Origin: Archaeoglobaceae archaeon
GTDB taxonomy: Archaea; Halobacteriota; Archaeoglobi; Archaeoglobales; Archaeoglobaceae
DNA length: 12,103 nt
NCBI GenBank assembly: GCA_027038095.1
Contig: JALVYA010000078.1
Span: forward strand, 1 to 12,103
Reading direction: 5' to 3'
Below are positions 11,652 through 12,103 of the stretch, piece by piece (within the stretch, counting starts at the first letter, position 1; each line of letters begins with the position of its first letter). Under the pieces are notes generated by a model, which saw only the letters and a program-made list of their open reading frames with translations, was not told the DNA's origin and did not search any database. Position numbers and translations under genes: made by a program.

Positions 11652-12103
11652 TTACATCCTCTCAACTGCTTCAATTCCAAGCAGCTCAAGTCCGTTTCTC
11701 AGAACTATTCTGCACGCGTCCACCAGCGCGAGTCTGTGCATTCTGAGCTCAGAATCGGCCTTCAGCACCGGATGCTTCGAGTAAAAGTCGTTAAAAGCTG
11801 ATGCCACGTCCATTAAGTAGTCAGCGAAAACGTTTGGTCTGAGTGTTTTCAAAGCTTTCTCCACGACCCATGAAAACTTGGACAGCAGGATTACGATTTT
11901 CCTCTCGTCGCTGTTGCAGAGCTCTTCGAGAAATTCCAGTTCCGGTTTGCCCTCCCTAACCGCTTTTCTGAGAATGCTGCACGCCCTCGCGTGGGAGTAC
12001 TGAATGTACGCGGCACTCTGCCTTTCGAAGTCGAGAGCTTTACTCCAGTCGAAAGTCATCGGCTTTTCTGGAGCGATTCTGACGAAATCGTACCTCAGCG
12101 CTC
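11652..12103 (-). CDS. argS: Arginyl-tRNA synthetase, C-terminal part (runs off the window)
   Basis: The minus-strand frame is open to the window edge and ends with TAA at 11652-11654, giving about 149 C-terminal residues. The frame upstream of Met 12059 continues as LRYDFVRIAPEKP, so that Met is internal and not the start. KALDFERQSAAYIQYSHARA is the hallmark junction into the DALR-type all-helical anticodon-binding domain of ArgRS. That is followed by the helices LEFLEELCNSDERKIVILLS, ANDFY-like ASAFNDFYSKHPVL and the closing LRMHRLALVDACRIVLRNGL. The enzyme charges tRNA-Arg. The catalytic Rossmann domain with its HIGH motif lies outside the window to the right. Confidence 0.95.
   Translation of the reverse strand, partial: ALRYDFVRIAPEKPMTFDWSKALDFERQSAAYIQYSHARACSILRKAVREGKPELEFLEELCNSDERKIVILLSKFSWVVEKALKTLRPNVFADYLMDVASAFNDFYSKHPVLKADSELRMHRLALVDACRIVLRNGLELLGIEAVERM

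Noticed and set aside
12057..12059. Met at 12059 as the start of a 135-residue protein.
   Set aside because: The frame continues upstream to the window edge with conserved ArgRS sequence (LRYDFVRIAPEKP), so this is an internal methionine.
1..12103. CRISPR array or cas genes.
   Set aside because: No regularly spaced repeats of 24-37 bp and no Cas-like protein were seen on either strand.

Overview
The window looks like a chromosomal segment of a hyperthermophilic euryarchaeon, most likely from the Archaeoglobales (Archaeoglobus, Ferroglobus or Geoglobus; the genus cannot be settled from the sequence alone). The grounds are: archaeal-type ProRS with a C-terminal zinc domain, the archaeal RNase P subunit Rnp4/Rpp21, a RecJ-like DHH protein with DnaJ-type zinc fingers, a DUF2103 zinc protein, GC-rich tRNAs without an encoded CCA end, TATA boxes with many apparently leaderless or nearly leaderless starts, and a menaquinone-pathway MqnD enzyme, which fits menaquinone-using Archaeoglobales.

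Layout. (1) Bases 1-1960 are AT-rich accessory DNA. They hold two tiny ORFs, a HhH-GPD DNA glycosylase/lyase homologue, a possible decayed minus-strand gene, and a dead IS6-like insertion sequence with recognisable terminal inverted repeats. This tract abuts the 3' end of a tRNA-Glu(CTC) gene. (2) From 1967 to 7706 is a dense block of translation and RNA-processing genes: tRNA-Glu, the DHH/zinc-finger/S1/OB nuclease-like gene (+), tRNA-Ser(GCT) (+), rnp4 (-), tRNA-Asn(GTT) (-), proS (-), a DUF2103 gene (-) and the initiator tRNA-Met (-). (3) From 7882 to 10052 a mqnD-family gene (-) diverges from an asparagine-synthetase-like gene (+) that lacks the glutaminase nucleophile. (4) From 10053 to 10945 there is a strong palindrome before an acylphosphatase-fold gene with an unusual helical tail. 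It is followed by about 380 bp without a convincing protein gene, which contains a GC-rich, G-quadruplex-capable, probably transcribed RNA element with its own TATA box and a T6 tract. (5) From 10948 a moaE-like gene with an N-terminal extension of about 90 residues converges on the C-terminal part of argS, which runs off the window.

Functional themes. Many genes serve tRNA supply and use: four tRNAs, the Rnp4 subunit of the RNase P that matures them, and ProRS and ArgRS that charge tRNAs. Around this core are cofactor genes (molybdopterin, menaquinone). The most open items are the structured element upstream of moaE, the 10.05 kb palindrome, the C-terminus of the acylphosphatase-like gene, and the tRNA-flanked AT-rich island with the glycosylase.
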